Below are positions 1-10,244 of a stretch of DNA of 64,000 bases, in pieces. This DNA comes from Paramarasmius palmivorus (taxonomy: Eukaryota; Basidiomycota; Agaricomycetes; Agaricales; Marasmiaceae): contig JAYKXP010000104.1 in assembly GCA_037176845.1 (NCBI GenBank), positions 1 through 64,000 on the forward strand. Direction: 5' to 3'. Under the pieces are notes generated by a model. That model had not been told where the DNA came from, ran no database searches, and saw only the letters and a program-made list of their open reading frames with translations. How positions within the stretch are numbered: the first letter of the stretch is position 1; the number at the start of each line of letters is the position of its first letter. The position numbers and the translations under genes were made by a program.

Positions 1-521
1 AAGATAGCCAGTCGATACCTTTAGGTGATGCTTTAACCATTAAGCTACAGAGGCGGTAACTGTTACGATTTACTTGTCCAGTTGTCTTTTCTCCCTCTGT
101 CACCCAGTACTTGTCCTATCTTTCCTAGCGTCTTTCTCTAATTCTTTCCTATGGCCCTAGCGTTGTGTCGTTTATGCACTAGGATCTCATATGGATCTGC
201 CTACGTGCTTTTAACTACGCTCGGGACTTTATTCTTCCTTCTTATCCGTTCCTATTCCGCTCGGATGGACCCTGATGAGTTCTAGGGTTGAAAATATTCG
301 GATTTTTCGGGTTACCACTAAGCATCTCTCCCCCAAACCAAAAGAAATGTCAAGTCCCCTTGACAGTGCCTCGCGGAAAAGTTTCAGCCGCTCTACACCA
401 GGTGGCGATCATCTGCACCATCCGGAAATATCGCTAGCACCTTCATCCGCACCATCGGACCATATCTCTGGCTCAGTAAGATTTTTCTTGCCCAGCGCGT
501 GAACCTTGCTCCCTAGGACCC
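1..521. other. left-edge non-coding stretch
   Basis: No gene is supported here. From about position 125 onward the DNA shows the CTAG-rich, CATATG-rich flavour of the retroelement to its right, so most of this stretch probably belongs to that element. Its 3' LTR is not visible and presumably lies left of the window. Positions 1-54 on the minus strand resemble the 5' half of a tRNA with a good box A, but the 3' half is outside the window. Confidence 0.5.
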
Positions 522-529
522 TATAAAAG
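522..529 (+). promoter_or_regulatory. TATA box of the antisense gene
   Basis: A perfect TATAAAAG lies 96 bases upstream of the ATG at 618. It would place a transcription start at about 550-555, leaving a short leader. It points in the same direction as the spliced gene and opposite to gag-pol. Confidence 0.6.
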
Positions 530-617
530 CGTCCTCGGAACACCCAAGACCCATCACCAATCTCATCCTGTCTTTTCTGCTTTGTACTAGTCATCCTAGT
601 TCACTCATTCTGTTCAT

Positions 618-1868
618 ATGTCTGCCAAAAACGTATCGTCCCCGGCCCCTGGTGCTTGGAAAGATCGCTCGGAGTGGTTAACCAAAGCTCGCGAGCATAT
701 TCAAGAGGGCGAGGCTATCGTCAAGATGGCCAACATCAAAATGCGCGACGCTAGCGCCAATGAACTCCTCAAGTTCTTCGTGCGTATTCCTAGTGTCTTC
801 TATATTGTTCATAGTACTGACTATGATCTCTTTTAACAGAAGGCCTCGTTGAACCCGTACCATATCGCCCAAGACCCCGAGGCCTATAGTGTGTACGATA
901 AAGGGTTCAAGCTCCTCGAGGAGTATGGCAACGCGGCCGACCTTACCCTCGCTCCTGCCCTATGGATTTCCATCAAGGGTTTCAAGGAACGCGTGGAAGG
1001 CTTGGTCAATCCACCTGCTACCCCTGCCAAGGTTCGTCTGTTATCATGTTCCGAGGGACCCCTCTGACTATTTTCCAGGGCTCTAGCAACGCTGCCAATC
1101 CTACTAGTGGTAAGGCTAATGCCGCTATGGTGGACGACGATGTCCAGATCGTTGAGCCTCCTGAAGCCGAAGTAAGTCCTCATATTATCCCATAGTCATC
1201 ATATTAACTTTCTATACTAGATGGCTGACGTCGAGGGCGGTATTAACGCCTCTATTCATGCCCCTAGTGGCAAGAAGAAGGTACTAGTACCTTTATCTTT
1301 TATTCCTCGCACCATGCTGACTACCATATGACTATCAGAAAGCTGAAAGTCGCTCTCAAACGGTATGTATTCCTTATCATATGGTCCCCAACATGGCTAT
1401 TCTTTCTCGAGCGTATCTCAAAGCGTCTTACTATCTCTCTAAGGCCAAGAACGCGAAGGCTGCTTCCGCTAAACGCATCCGCGTAGAGAAGGCTCTCACT
1501 GACCTCAGGGACGAAGAACCTGGTACGTCTTATTCTGTTGTTTTTCTTCCTAGTGCATTTACTGATGCTCATATGACATAGAGGAACGCTTGATGCGTCT
1601 CCGCGGGGACGAGCATATCCTCAACTTGATGAGCATGCTCCCCTTCATGGATATCTCCTCTGTCTCGGACGAGGCTTTGAAGTCGGTTCATAACCGTCTT
1701 CGTACTGAGATGGCTGTCCTTCGCCACGCTGTCGAGTATACCCACAGCCAGTACAAACTTGCGGCTAAGCAGTTCAATGAAGTTGAGCACGAGCAAGCCA
1801 CTCGCGCTGAGCGAGCTGGCCATATGGCTCTTGATACTGCTCCTAGCACCTCTTCTCAAGCTCAGTAG
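618..1868 (+). CDS. seven-exon gene of unknown function, antisense within retroelement 1
   Basis: I read seven exons: 618-779, 840-1031, 1079-1171, 1221-1280, 1339-1362, 1444-1522 and 1582-1868. All introns are 40-81 bp with GT..AG ends. Every junction is phase 0 except the last (phase 1), and the exons join into one open frame of 298 residues ending at TAG. The product is charged and largely helical-looking: a Lys/Ala/Arg-rich middle (KAKNAKAASAKRIR) and a C-terminal part (about residues 200-290) with heptad-like spacing suggesting a coiled coil. No catalytic motif or known domain is recognised. The gene sits 130 bp from the pol stop codon, facing it, with its own TATA box. Its codons carry the same CTAG/CATATG bias as the element, so it has probably travelled with it. 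It could be an element accessory gene or an old captured host gene. Confidence 0.75.
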
Positions 1869-1998
1869 ATAGTCCATAGTTGCCTATGTCTCTCGTAGTA
1901 CCAAAATACACCCTTGTTGATGTTCATATTGGAGTTTGATTTATTTATTTATTTTCCTCGGAACGCTTCAGCATCCCTAGGCGTTTTCTATAGGTGTC

Positions 1999-4900
1999 CT
2001 AGCGACGTTTAGATCTGCGAGGACCTTCAGACTTCTGTTCTAAATCTGGCACTTCATTATCCTCCATTGTCTCGAAGTCTCCTATGTCTAGACGGTCGTC
2101 TCTGAATGCATAGTCAATACTAGTTCCATATTGCACATCCTCCTCGTCGTCAACCAACTTCTCTAGCTGTTCCTTAGATAGATCTATGAGATCATGTATA
2201 TCTTTGGGCAGCGCTATGGGTTTATAACGAGCGATATGAGGTAGTACGCGGAACGCGCCAACTTTGCCTTTCAGAACCGTACCATCCATCTCAGCTACAA
2301 TATAGGAACCTCCTTTCGTTCGTCGTATGACTATTAAAGGTCCTAGGTAGCGAGGATACATTTTACGATCAAGACTCGATTCGATAGTGGTATTTCTGAC
2401 TTGTACCAACGTTCCAGGAGCAAAGTTATAGTCTCTGATCTGGAAACGATGATCTTTCTCGAATTTCTTTAGAGCTTTCATCTTGTTTTCGTCTATCCTG
2501 GCCATCATATGTTCTACATGCACCCTATGCTTAGCTAGAGCCTGCGCGCGGTAGCCCAAAAGTTCCTCATGAGTAAGAACTCGCCCTGGCATCCTTACTA
2601 GCCAAGTCGATTCAACTATGTCGAGCGGTAACACAGGTTCTGCACCCGTTACGAGGAAGTAAGGTGAACACCCTAAACCCTTGCGTACTGTTACTCGGTC
2701 TGCCCATAGGACTGGTTTCAGGAATTGATACCACTGCTTCAGGTCATCGCTGGAAGCTTTTGCTAACGCCTCGCGAATGTCAAAGTGCGCTCGCTCGATT
2801 TTACCATTCGCCTTAGAGTTATATGGAGAGATTCGAATCCCTCGTATCCCATATTTCTTCTCTAACCACTCGAGGACAGCCGTCATCTGCGGTGCATTGT
2901 CTGTCACCACTTCCTCGGGACATCCCCATCGGCATATGATCTCATCAAAGAACCACTCTGCAATCTGTCTAGCTGACTCGGTTTTCAAGGCTCTCGCCTC
3001 GGACCAATTTGTCAACGCGCAACGTCCATGTACAACGTTTTTGCAGCCATTGCTAGCGGGTGACATCTTAAAGACGTCTACATGTATTTTCTGGAATAGA
3101 GAAGGAGTGTAGGTCACGCTCGGAGGTATCTGAACCTTCTCGCGCTGTCGGTTCTGACATATCTCGCAGGACTTGACGAACCATTCAACATCCGACTCAA
3201 TATCCGGCCACCAAAATCTTTTCTCTATTAATTCTTTCGTAGCGAACATCCCTTTATGCCCTAGGCAATCATGAGATGATTCCAGCATCCATAGCCGTTT
3301 CTTCTTTTCGACTACTAGCCTATGCTGACTAGGATCTTCAAAATTCCTTCTATATAATCGTCCCTCGTTATCCACAAAGAACTTTGATGCCTCTTTGTTA
3401 ATCTTGGACTTTTCCGTTTCGGTCAGGTTCCTGATCGACGCGGAGTTAGGCCTAGATAGCCAATCTCTGATTAACAGCAGCCGATCATCTTGCGCGCGAG
3501 CGCGTTCTGACCGGTGTTCCTCGTCATATGGATTTTCTTTCTGTCGTTCCCCTGTCCATTCAGGTGGGAGCATGATATTCTGTAGGAAAGAGTCTAACAC
3601 AACACCCGAGCGATATCTAATTCGTTCCGCGGTGTGTGTATAAAACACCTTTTCTTCCCGAGCGACTTGGAGTTCTTCCTCAAAGTCGTCCTCGGACGTA
3701 GCTAGGACTTTATTAAAGTAACCACCTCTAGTATCAATATCGCCTTTGAACGATTCAAACTCTAATGGTTCCTCGGACTCACCCTCGCCCATGCGAAAGG
3801 TAATCGGTTCCCCATCGTCTTGAATGCCATAGTCGACATCATTCATATTAGGTGGCCGAGGGGTCGATATGCCTCCAGGTGGTGGCCTTGATAACCCATC
3901 GGGTCCATGAACTACACCCTTAATATGTACTAGTTCAAAGTGATATTTTCTAATTTCCTCGATCCATCTATTAATCGTAGCATTAGGTCCTGCACCAGGG
4001 TTGTCTAGCATACCCTTAATATAGCTAGCGTCGGTCTCTATGGTTAAATTTCTACATCCTATGGTCTGATATTTAGTGACCATCAACGCTAGCATGAGCC
4101 CATATAGCTCTCGTTTTGGTTGCGAGAATCTAGCCTCGCGCTCGTTCAGTGTTACTGACCCGAACCAATTAAAGAACTTTTTCCTAGGATCATTGCAATC
4201 GCGCTGATATAGGTAGAAACCAACAGCTTGCCACGACGTATCTACAGCCAATGTGAGTCCATATGGATTGTCGTATTCAATCGGTCTCAAGGCTGGTGCA
4301 TTTCTAAGGCCTTCTTTCACTTTCTCAACCGCCTCTTGTTCCTCGGGACCCATCTTGTATTCAGCTTGAGGTCCTCGGATCTTATTGAGTGGCCGAGTAA
4401 TTCTAGCATAGTCCCTAATGAACATACGCATTTGTCCAGCCGTTCCGAGGAACGAGTTGACGTCTTTCTTATCACGGAAATTTGCTGGATCCCACGATAG
4501 GACCACTTCTGCTAACTTCTCGTTTGGCTTTTCACCTTTCCAGGACACCCAGTGTCCAACAACTAAACCATCTTCAACACAAAGGTACGCTTTAGGTCCG
4601 GAGAACGTTACTCCACAATACTTCATTCGCTGACAGACCCTATTTACATTCTGGAAGTGCTCCCATACAAATCGTCGAATACCCTTGTTCTCGGGTATAG
4701 TTTCATAGTGAGGTTCCTCGGACGTTTCATATCGCGTCTTTGGTCCTCCTACTACTACATCGTCGATATATGGTTTACATATCTCTGGAATCTCATCCTG
4801 GAGAATATAGGTCACGTCATCGTGAAATATAGGGACTGAATTAGTCCAACCCATAGGTAGCTTTACCAATCTATGCGGTCCAAATGGCGTTTGGAACGTA

Positions 4901-6330
4901 GTCAAGTCTCTCGAGTCCTCGTCAATCAATCTTTCATCGTAACCGACCCATATGTCTAATAGAGCTAGACACGAGCGACCTGAAAACGCGCTCGCAACTT
5001 CTGCAGTTGCTGGTGGTACTCCCGAGTACTGAATCGTGACTTTGTTAAGAGGCTCTAGACTATGTACTAGTCGCAAACTCTTTCCATCTTTCTTAAGGAC
5101 ACAGAACCATTTAGATCGGTACGAGGAACTCGATGGTTCATATATTCCAGCTTTAATTTTCTCTTTAATGATTCTGCACACCTCATCGTAGATGCCAGGC
5201 GGTATAGGAATGTTCTTTTCCACCCAAGGCGTATGAGGAATAACGGGAAATTTCACAGGAGGAAAGAACTCTTCCTTGAAGGTTCCACCTTCCGAGGTGT
5301 CCCACGCAAATGCTTCTTCTTGCAGACTCATCATATGATGCATTAATTTTCTTTCCTCGGGCCATAGGAACCCCTCTGGATGATGTGCATCTATGATAGC
5401 TTTCCTTTCCTCGTTGTATCTAGCGCTCGGAACGAATTCAGGGGGATTTGTCGAGAGTGCCGGCATACCCGCTAGCGGATCACCATATATGTGGCGTTCG
5501 ACCCTAAATTCCGAGGGCAAAGTAGCTTTGACCGGCTTCACCTTCAACGCAACTGGTTTGTACTTCCCATATACTGACACAACGTCCTGCATATAAGTTT
5601 CCTTTCCAACTCCATTTTCAGTTTGCGCGCGAGTCGCTGCTTCTTCTACAAGGAAGTGCTCATAGTGCATGACAAACCACTCGAGTCCTCGTTCTTTCGC
5701 TCCTCGGAGCAGTATAGGCCAAACATCATGTCCATATAACCGTTTCCAATAAGCTAGGAACCCAGGATTCATGCTATCTGCCATCCAGATTCGCCATTCG
5801 ATGTCATCGTACTCGTCAGACAGCTCATCGCTATCGTCACTCAGATCCCAGGGCACCTCTAGTCCCTTGATACCTGTTCTAATTGCTCGTAGATATTTTT
5901 CTTTGAACTTCTTAGGTCCGAGCGATTTTAAATCTCGCCATAGGACTTGTGACGCTGACTTTCCAAACAGGTGTTCCCATATGGAAATGAAATCTTTATT
6001 CTTTATCAACGAGAGCAGGTTTCTGAAACCTAGTCTCCTCTGTTCTAATCGTTGATGTTCTTTTGCTAGGAGAGAGGTGTCCTCGTCGCTAGTGGTGAGA
6101 TATACATCCCTCGGATCCACAGTAGGGACCTCTACCAACTCGAGACCTTCCCTCCACAAGCTATAGGTTGCCATATTGTCTTGGTCGACGCTCTTTTGCT
6201 CATATGACTCTAAGACATCCCTAGCTCGCTCATCTAAACTATTTTTATCCAGAGCCAACGCATATGCTTCTGCTAGCTCATCGTTTTCGAAATTTTCTCT
6301 ATCAGGGAGTTTATATCCCTCCACTCGCAC
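1999..6330 (-). CDS. Pol: reverse transcriptase, RNase H, integrase
   Basis: This frame encodes the enzymes that copy element RNA to DNA and insert it. Numbering from the GTG at 6330 (1443 residues), RT spans roughly 360-620 with catalytic YIDD at 521-524. RNase H spans about 692-815 with acidic residues D697, E741, D767 and D812. The integrase zinc finger is H1020, H1025, C1055, C1058, and the DDE core is D1085, D1144, E1179. A GPY/F-like module follows at about 1327-1365. The first 350 residues are acidic and unassigned. There is no suitable ATG at the start. The frame is open upstream to the slippery site at 6405-6411, and the upstream peptide reads as real protein, so it is most likely made only as a -1 frameshift fusion with the protease ORF. 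No stop codon interrupts it. Confidence 0.93.
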   Translation of the reverse strand: MRVEGYKLPDRENFENDELAEAYALALDKNSLDERARDVLESYEQKSVDQDNMATYSLWREGLELVEVPTVDPRDVYLTTSDEDTSLLAKEHQRLEQRRLGFRNLLSLIKNKDFISIWEHLFGKSASQVLWRDLKSLGPKKFKEKYLRAIRTGIKGLEVPWDLSDDSDELSDEYDDIEWRIWMADSMNPGFLAYWKRLYGHDVWPILLRGAKERGLEWFVMHYEHFLVEEAATRAQTENGVGKETYMQDVVSVYGKYKPVALKVKPVKATLPSEFRVERHIYGDPLAGMPALSTNPPEFVPSARYNEERKAIIDAHHPEGFLWPEERKLMHHMMSLQEEAFAWDTSEGGTFKEEFFPPVKFPVIPHTPWVEKNIPIPPGIYDEVCRIIKEKIKAGIYEPSSSSYRSKWFCVLKKDGKSLRLVHSLEPLNKVTIQYSGVPPATAEVASAFSGRSCLALLDIWVGYDERLIDEDSRDLTTFQTPFGPHRLVKLPMGWTNSVPIFHDDVTYILQDEIPEICKPYIDDVVVGGPKTRYETSEEPHYETIPENKGIRRFVWEHFQNVNRVCQRMKYCGVTFSGPKAYLCVEDGLVVGHWVSWKGEKPNEKLAEVVLSWDPANFRDKKDVNSFLGTAGQMRMFIRDYARITRPLNKIRGPQAEYKMGPEEQEAVEKVKEGLRNAPALRPIEYDNPYGLTLAVDTSWQAVGFYLYQRDCNDPRKKFFNWFGSVTLNEREARFSQPKRELYGLMLALMVTKYQTIGCRNLTIETDASYIKGMLDNPGAGPNATINRWIEEIRKYHFELVHIKGVVHGPDGLSRPPPGGISTPRPPNMNDVDYGIQDDGEPITFRMGEGESEEPLEFESFKGDIDTRGGYFNKVLATSEDDFEEELQVAREEKVFYTHTAERIRYRSGVVLDSFLQNIMLPPEWTGERQKENPYDEEHRSERARAQDDRLLLIRDWLSRPNSASIRNLTETEKSKINKEASKFFVDNEGRLYRRNFEDPSQHRLVVEKKKRLWMLESSHDCLGHKGMFATKELIEKRFWWPDIESDVEWFVKSCEICQNRQREKVQIPPSVTYTPSLFQKIHVDVFKMSPASNGCKNVVHGRCALTNWSEARALKTESARQIAEWFFDEIICRWGCPEEVVTDNAPQMTAVLEWLEKKYGIRGIRISPYNSKANGKIERAHFDIREALAKASSDDLKQWYQFLKPVLWADRVTVRKGLGCSPYFLVTGAEPVLPLDIVESTWLVRMPGRVLTHEELLGYRAQALAKHRVHVEHMMARIDENKMKALKKFEKDHRFQIRDYNFAPGTLVQVRNTTIESSLDRKMYPRYLGPLIVIRRTKGGSYIVAEMDGTVLKGKVGAFRVLPHIARYKPIALPKDIHDLIDLSKEQLEKLVDDEEDVQYGTSIDYAFRDDRLDIGDFETMEDNEVPDLEQKSEGPRRSKRR

Positions 6331-6383
6331 TTCTCCATGCTCATCGTACCCTATTTTCAGTACAACCTCTCCATGCTCGCCGA

Positions 6384-7838
6384 TTATATCCTCGAGGGAG
6401 TCTGAAAATTTGCCGCAGCTTCTTCCGTCTTTGGTTCTTCTTCCTGACGCTTTTCCGCCCCTGCATTCCCATTCATCGGTACTAGGGTTGGTTCTTTTCT
6501 AGCGCGGATCTTCTTTCCCATGCCCCTAGGATAGGTACCTAGAGTACACTTTCTCCCAGAATTCGGACAAGTAACGGTGATGTACTGTTCACCATCGGGG
6601 AAGTTCTCGATCACAGAAGAAGTTAACACATCAAAGGGTCGTCCTAGGAGGACTTGGAACGGAGGATCATCCACTATATGAACTTGCAAGAACACAGTAA
6701 TGTCTCCAAACTCGAACGGTACGTTCCGAGCGATGCCTTTAGTCGATTTCAACTGGCCATTAGCACTCTGCATATGCAAGGTAACCGTAGGATCCCAGCT
6801 TACTCCCAAACCAACTGCAACTAGTGTTGACATAACTACAATCTGCGAGCCACAGTCCTTGACGTTTTCTACTTCCTCGTTCGACCCATTGATCTTAGGG
6901 AATACCACTCGGAGGTTGTCAGAATTACTAGCCACTATGATCACGTCTTTTCGCTCGCCCTCGGGCACATCCTGTTGATATGTCTCAACTGGATCCCTCT
7001 GTACGACCGCACCTTCAGGTAATTTTCCCCTAGGCTCGGTCAATACTTCGAACACCTCCTCGAGCGCAATATCCTCGACATCTATGACCAAGGAATGCTC
7101 CGAGAGAACAGGTTTGTATTCTAGAGGTTCCGAGGAACGTCTATATGACGATAACTCACTAAAGAACGTTTTGGCAGGCTTTCCTGACACCTGGCGATTA
7201 CGCAGTTTTTGCATCAATATTTTTCTGACGCTAGGGGAAATAGCAGCAACTTCTTCAATAGACAAAGAGACCTCCGAGCGACATAGATCAGTAGCTACGT
7301 CCTCGTCTGTGCCCTTAAAGCGTACTTGCTTATTCCCTAGCGCGCTCGGTGATGTCCTTGATTGCGGATCATCGGCAACAATAGGCACTCCTCGGCTGAC
7401 TGCTTTATGCTTGAGCAAGTCCTCTTTCGCCATATCGGGAGTGATATTTTTAGTAGGCACCATATCGCTACGGGCCTTAATATGCTCACTAGGAACAGGT
7501 GGTCTAACGATAGGAAGCACCTCATCGAATGGTCGTTTCTCCGAGGACGATTTTGACATCCTAGGATCTACATCCTCATCGTCCGAGAACTCATCGTCAG
7601 ACTCCTTATCGCCTAGATCTTTTAATTCGACCCGAGGGGTCTTGTTTTCTTTACTAGGGGGTATATTGGAAGGAAGAGAAACAGAAGAAGATGACGAGGA
7701 ATCAGAAACAGGAACAGACTTGGGTATATTTCTCCGCGGAGGCGTTGGTATCTCTACCACCACCGATCGCAGTTTTCTAGATCTAGATTTATCCTCAGGG
7801 GCCGGTACAGGTTGTGGCACTCTAGACGTTGGCCCCAT
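6384..7838 (-). CDS. retroviral-type aspartic protease ORF
   Basis: This ORF of 484 residues (from the ATG at 7838) encodes the protease that would cut the Gag-Pro-Pol polyprotein. The N-terminal 290 residues are Ser/Pro-rich and acidic (linker-like). A retropepsin fold is suggested by DCGS at 328-331 (active-site Asp; Cys replaces the usual Ser/Thr) and the later LLGRP motif at 397-401. The frame stays open upstream of its ATG across the gag end, so the natural product is probably a -1 frameshift fusion made at 7853-7859, and the ATG may not be used. It ends at TAA 6384-6386 after a second slippery site. A longer-than-usual protease region is typical of such elements, but most of the N-terminal part is unassigned. 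Confidence 0.8.
   Translation of the reverse strand: MGPTSRVPQPVPAPEDKSRSRKLRSVVVEIPTPPRRNIPKSVPVSDSSSSSSVSLPSNIPPSKENKTPRVELKDLGDKESDDEFSDDEDVDPRMSKSSSEKRPFDEVLPIVRPPVPSEHIKARSDMVPTKNITPDMAKEDLLKHKAVSRGVPIVADDPQSRTSPSALGNKQVRFKGTDEDVATDLCRSEVSLSIEEVAAISPSVRKILMQKLRNRQVSGKPAKTFFSELSSYRRSSEPLEYKPVLSEHSLVIDVEDIALEEVFEVLTEPRGKLPEGAVVQRDPVETYQQDVPEGERKDVIIVASNSDNLRVVFPKINGSNEEVENVKDCGSQIVVMSTLVAVGLGVSWDPTVTLHMQSANGQLKSTKGIARNVPFEFGDITVFLQVHIVDDPPFQVLLGRPFDVLTSSVIENFPDGEQYITVTCPNSGRKCTLGTYPRGMGKKIRARKEPTLVPMNGNAGAEKRQEEEPKTEEAAANFQTPSRI
6405..6411 (-). promoter_or_regulatory. -1 frameshift slippery site, pro to pol
   Basis: On the minus strand the heptamer A AAT TTT lies in the protease frame (GCA AAT TTT), eight codons before the protease stop at 6384-6386. 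It fits the X XXY YYZ rule. Slipping back one base enters the pol frame, which is open from here through 1999. Confidence 0.7.
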
Positions 7839-7849
7839 CCTTGGAGCTT

Positions 7850-9349
7850 CTAGTTTTTTGACCCTTGCGGGTTGCCTCTGCCCGAGCGACGCTGTTGACG
7901 ATCTAGCAAGAGTGTAAGAAGGTGTTCCTCCTTCTCTTCTTGTTCCCCGATGTCTTCGTCCTCCATAGCTAATTCTTGGAACCTTTGTCCCATATCATCT
8001 TCTTCTAGCGCAAACATATAGCTGTCTGGGTGATAGCTATCACTACCAGGCCATCCTCGTTGCTTGGCTAACTCTTCAATCAAGTCCTTTCTAGTTTTAT
8101 TCGAACCAGGCGGTATGAATGGCATTTTCAAACCATCTCGCAGGATGCCTCGGCCATCGGGACCATCGACTATCCACCCTAGTTCTCGCATCTTATGGTA
8201 GACCTTACAACTCCTCGTGAAATGATCGCTTTGACCACACATGAAACAGTTGTTGTGGGGTGGCTGCACTCCTCGTGCCGCATTTCCTATCATAGGAGTC
8301 CCAGGTCGTCCCGCGGAAGGATTATAGAGTTGCTGACTGGAACTAGGACCTCTGCTCTGTGCAAAAGTCGGCGCTCGCATCACTCCTGGTGGCATCTGCC
8401 CATTCACAACCATCGACATCCAAGCTTCTTGCTTTTTCTGTGTCTCAGCAATCGAGTTCGTCATAGAACGAACGAGATCCTTCAAATCTCGAATCTCCGT
8501 CTCATGCTTATCCACCGATACAGACATCTTGTGAGAAATTTCATCGACTTCAGGTTCCTGTTTTATAGTAACAGTCTTGACATGCTTAGATGACACACGC
8601 GGTTCTAAGTCGTCGTGCCTATCCCTCGTACGTCTAGAGGCATTGATCCTCGTATATATATCTCCTAGTCTGCTCGTAGCAATGTTTAAAGCAACTTCCA
8701 TTACTTCATCTAGGGTATATGGATCCTCTAATCGCCTATCCTGATCGTCTTTCTTCTTTTCTTTGCCTTTCCCTAGGGAAAGCTTGTCGCTCTGTATGCG
8801 TTGTAGCATATTAACGATCTCTCGGATAAAGTCTTCTTCAAACGCTTCGAGGTATCTAGCTACTAGGAATGTATTTGAGACTAACGCGGGTGCTGCTGTG
8901 AGCTTACTCGCTTCATAGCGAAACACACGGTTATATGTCCTGAGCACGTCCTCGCTGACTTGCAGCCCTATGCTCTGGTGTCTCTTTACTAGACGGTCCA
9001 ACGTTGTAGTCGATCCTCGTCCTTCCTTAAAGCCTATTTCCTCTTTGACGTCCTCAATGAACTTTTCATATGAGTCTCCGCGCGAGCTATCCCAGCCCAC
9101 ACAGGTCTTCCTCAAGTCATATTCCATCTGTCTGATAGCTATGTATATCTTCGCTTCATCTAGGGTAACACCTCCTTCGAGGAACATCAGATCCAGGTCT
9201 TCTTCCCACTGCTCAAACTTTTCCGCGCGGCTTCCTTCGAGCAAGCTCGCAGGTCGCTTTACTTTACTCAGCTTGTCAGCTTTAATCTGATTTACTCCGT
9301 CCTCGGAGAGGTCTCGCCATGATTCTCGCAAAGTAGGTGCATCAGCCAT
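7850..9349 (-). CDS. Gag nucleocapsid/capsid protein
   Basis: Gag packages the element RNA in particles. The first in-frame ATG is at 9349 and gives 499 residues. The frame is open upstream for a further 133 codons to a stop at 9749-9751, with no ATG, and those codons also look like protein (acidic, coiled-coil-like). So the true start may be a spliced leader or a non-AUG codon. A CCHC knuckle (C-x2-C-x4-H-x4-C, reading CFMCGQSDHFTRSC) lies about 370 residues after the ATG and is followed by a 110-residue tail. The middle has Gag-like helices and a Gln/Ser/Pro linker. The ORF ends at TAG directly after the A AAA AAC slippery heptamer, so most ribosomes should stop here and a fraction continue into protease. 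Confidence 0.85.
   Translation of the reverse strand: MADAPTLRESWRDLSEDGVNQIKADKLSKVKRPASLLEGSRAEKFEQWEEDLDLMFLEGGVTLDEAKIYIAIRQMEYDLRKTCVGWDSSRGDSYEKFIEDVKEEIGFKEGRGSTTTLDRLVKRHQSIGLQVSEDVLRTYNRVFRYEASKLTAAPALVSNTFLVARYLEAFEEDFIREIVNMLQRIQSDKLSLGKGKEKKKDDQDRRLEDPYTLDEVMEVALNIATSRLGDIYTRINASRRTRDRHDDLEPRVSSKHVKTVTIKQEPEVDEISHKMSVSVDKHETEIRDLKDLVRSMTNSIAETQKKQEAWMSMVVNGQMPPGVMRAPTFAQSRGPSSSQQLYNPSAGRPGTPMIGNAARGVQPPHNNCFMCGQSDHFTRSCKVYHKMRELGWIVDGPDGRGILRDGLKMPFIPPGSNKTRKDLIEELAKQRGWPGSDSYHPDSYMFALEEDDMGQRFQELAMEDEDIGEQEEKEEHLLTLLLDRQQRRSGRGNPQGSKN
7853..7859 (-). promoter_or_regulatory. -1 frameshift slippery site, gag to pro
   Basis: On the minus strand the heptamer A AAA AAC is read in the gag frame as TCA AAA AAC and is followed at once by the gag stop TAG (7850-7852). 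It is one of the strongest known -1 sites, the type used at retroviral gag-pro junctions. The protease frame is exactly -1 and open through this point. Confidence 0.8.
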
Positions 9350-9902
9350 CTTTGTACGAGGAATAGCAGGTTTTTCTCTATAGAGTCTTGTTCCAATGGA
9401 TTTGTGCGAAAAAGGATTCCGAGTCGTCTTCTTTTTCTGTAACTCGCGAGCGAGTTTTGTGAGAGCTACTCTCAAGTTTGTGGTAAATTCTAAGTGTTCT
9501 TCTTGCTGCTCGCGGAGCTCCTCGTAGGCTGCTACCGACGCGCGTAGTCTAGTGACTTCAAGAAGGTCGTCTAGTGGTAACGGAGTATGAAACTCGTCGT
9601 CACTATCCAGATTTCTAGGGGGTGTAGGTACTGCTCCTACTGTTCTAGCTTTGCGGGGTCTAGGTGGAAAATCTAGAATGCGTTCCCCGGCTTGTTGAGA
9701 GTTTCTAGTAGTACGAGGCTTCGATTCTTGTGGAATCTTGTCTTCGTCCTAGAGATAGTCTCTTTTGGGTTGAACTAGGTTTACGGCCTAATTCAGGAAG
9801 TATATGAAAGCGTGGGCTATATAGCCTATGAAGCAAAATGTGTACTAACAAATGTAGAGCTCGCTCGGAGCGCTAGTAAGATTTCTTGTTATCTAGAACC
9901 AC

Positions 9903-9920
9903 CCCTCGCGGTGGGCTCCA
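9903..9920 (-). other. putative primer binding site
   Basis: Two bases inside the LTR end, the minus strand begins TGGAGCCCACC. TGG at this spot is the usual complement of a tRNA CCA end. I could not match it to a specific tRNA. Similar GTGGGGCTCCAC words occur three times in the LTR. Confidence 0.45.
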
Positions 9921-10244
9921 AATGTGAGGCTTATAAAACGCTTGTGAACGAGCGAAATAATATGCCAAGTTGTGCGAGCGGGGTTCGACGTTGTCAAAGG
10001 ATCCGTACAATCGACACAAGAAATCAACTAGCACACTAGTTGAACGTCTACAAATCACTAGGACACAAGGGAAGTGTACGAGCGATGAATGAAACAATGT
10101 AATATGATAATATAGTCTCGATATGACCAAGACAACGCGAGCCAACCTATAAACCTATCTATAACTATTCCTATACGTTCCTATGACGCAAAATAACCTA
10201 TCGAACCCAACAAGGGTAAAGACCTATTGTTCCTATGAAGGCTT

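Noticed and set aside
1..54. tRNA gene on the minus strand (GCCTCTGTAGCTTAATGG start with box A)
   Set aside because: The acceptor and D arm look right, but the anticodon loop does not fold with a T before the anticodon, and the 3' half is outside the window. It could be a remnant or chance.
7084..7917. 277-codon plus-strand frame
   Set aside because: It is the mirror of the protease ORF, rich in Ser/Thr from antisense reading, and has no motif of its own.
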